From Chara braunii (taxonomy: Eukaryota; Streptophyta; Charophyceae; Charales; Characeae): a DNA stretch of 37,494 bases. Position numbers and translations under genes: made by a program. The stretch covers positions 1,407-38,900 of the forward strand of contig BFEA01000913.1 of NCBI GenBank assembly GCA_003427395.1. Direction: 5' to 3'. Of the stretch, positions 37,111 through 37,494 are shown piece by piece. The notes under the pieces are model-generated. The model made no database searches. It was not told the origin of the DNA and saw only the letters and a program-made list of their open reading frames with translations. Numbering within the stretch: the first letter of the stretch is position 1; each line of letters opens with the position of its first letter.

Positions 37111-37494
37111 TGAAATCTGATGAACACAACAAAATGACTCTGGGTATGTGCGGCAATGCAGCGGCATGAATCCCCAGGCTGCAAAAGAGGGGCTAGATTT
37201 CGCATGCATTCCAAGGAGACATTGTGGCCCTTAAACAAACGAAGTACCCTCTTTTTACTAATGCTTGATTTCGCTCGGCCCTGGACTACCGATCGTCATG
37301 GGCAAAGGCCTCCTGGGCACAACCGTCTTAACCGGCACATTCTCACTGGCACACGGCCCGAGTGGAGGTAGAATGGGGGATCAGCGTTCAATCGTACAAC
37401 ATGCATTAAACACCCGTCTAGCCGCGTCCTACCCGCAGTTCAACCGGGTAAGTCATGTTCTGCACAACGCTGCTGGCGTGAACTAGGGAGGAGG
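37111..37494. other. unassigned DNA at window end
   Basis: The + frames 37156-37371 and 37265-37486 are open and of balanced composition (for example LLGTTVLTGTFSLAHGPSGG), but I recognise no family. One may belong to a gene or retroelement that continues outside the window. Confidence 0.35.

Overview
This is a repeat-dominated eukaryotic nuclear window. The only host gene I can assemble is plant-like, an LRRC40-type leucine-rich-repeat protein. Around it lie Ty3/gypsy LTR retrotransposons, a LINE, small inverted-repeat elements, U6 snRNA retrocopies, organelle-derived scraps and very long homopolymers and microsatellites. The gypsy proteins, the plant-type LRRC40 C-terminus and the huge intron fit a large streptophyte genome. 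From memory of its retroelement proteins, a charophyte such as Chara braunii is my best guess; this is inference, because no species-diagnostic gene is present.

Layout. 1-2415: low-copy DNA with a diverged ~200 bp tandem duplication, a foldback element and a minisatellite. 2416-16430, + strand: the last three exons of the LRR gene (2416-2481, 14914-15033, 16302-16430), all phase 0 and apparently consecutive. The 12.4-kb intron between the first two holds two U6 retrocopies, two copies of a short TIR element with 8-bp target duplications, and a complete but dead gypsy element ('gypsy-1', 4851-14187) flanked by AGCA. The second intron (15034-16301) holds trinucleotide repeats, a 29-nt piece of organelle SSU rRNA and tRNA-like debris. 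16431-17327: 3' flank of the gene.

17328 to beyond 26031, - strand: a second gypsy element ('gypsy-2') with an almost intact pol, whose upstream LTR runs into a 375-N gap (26032-26406). 26659 to about 30655, - strand: a LINE with reverse transcriptase and zf-RVT domains, two in-frame stops and a third TIR element abutting or interrupting it. 31185-37494: small retrocopies, tRNA-like SINE pieces, a U6 retrocopy split by a LINE tail, foldback DNA, a possible minus-strand host exon (32415-32580), a CCAGCGCCTCGC minisatellite and a nuclear copy of part of mitochondrial nad1 (36852-37010).

The genes do not form a pathway; the window is a record of nested insertions in and beside one housekeeping-type gene. 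The observations I consider most worth checking are (i) the TIR family with matched A-run/T-run arms and 8-bp TSDs, (ii) a double-hairpin module shared by four LINE-tail copies, with one covarying base pair, and (iii) repeated capture of U6 snRNA. I found no operon-like, defence or biosynthetic system.
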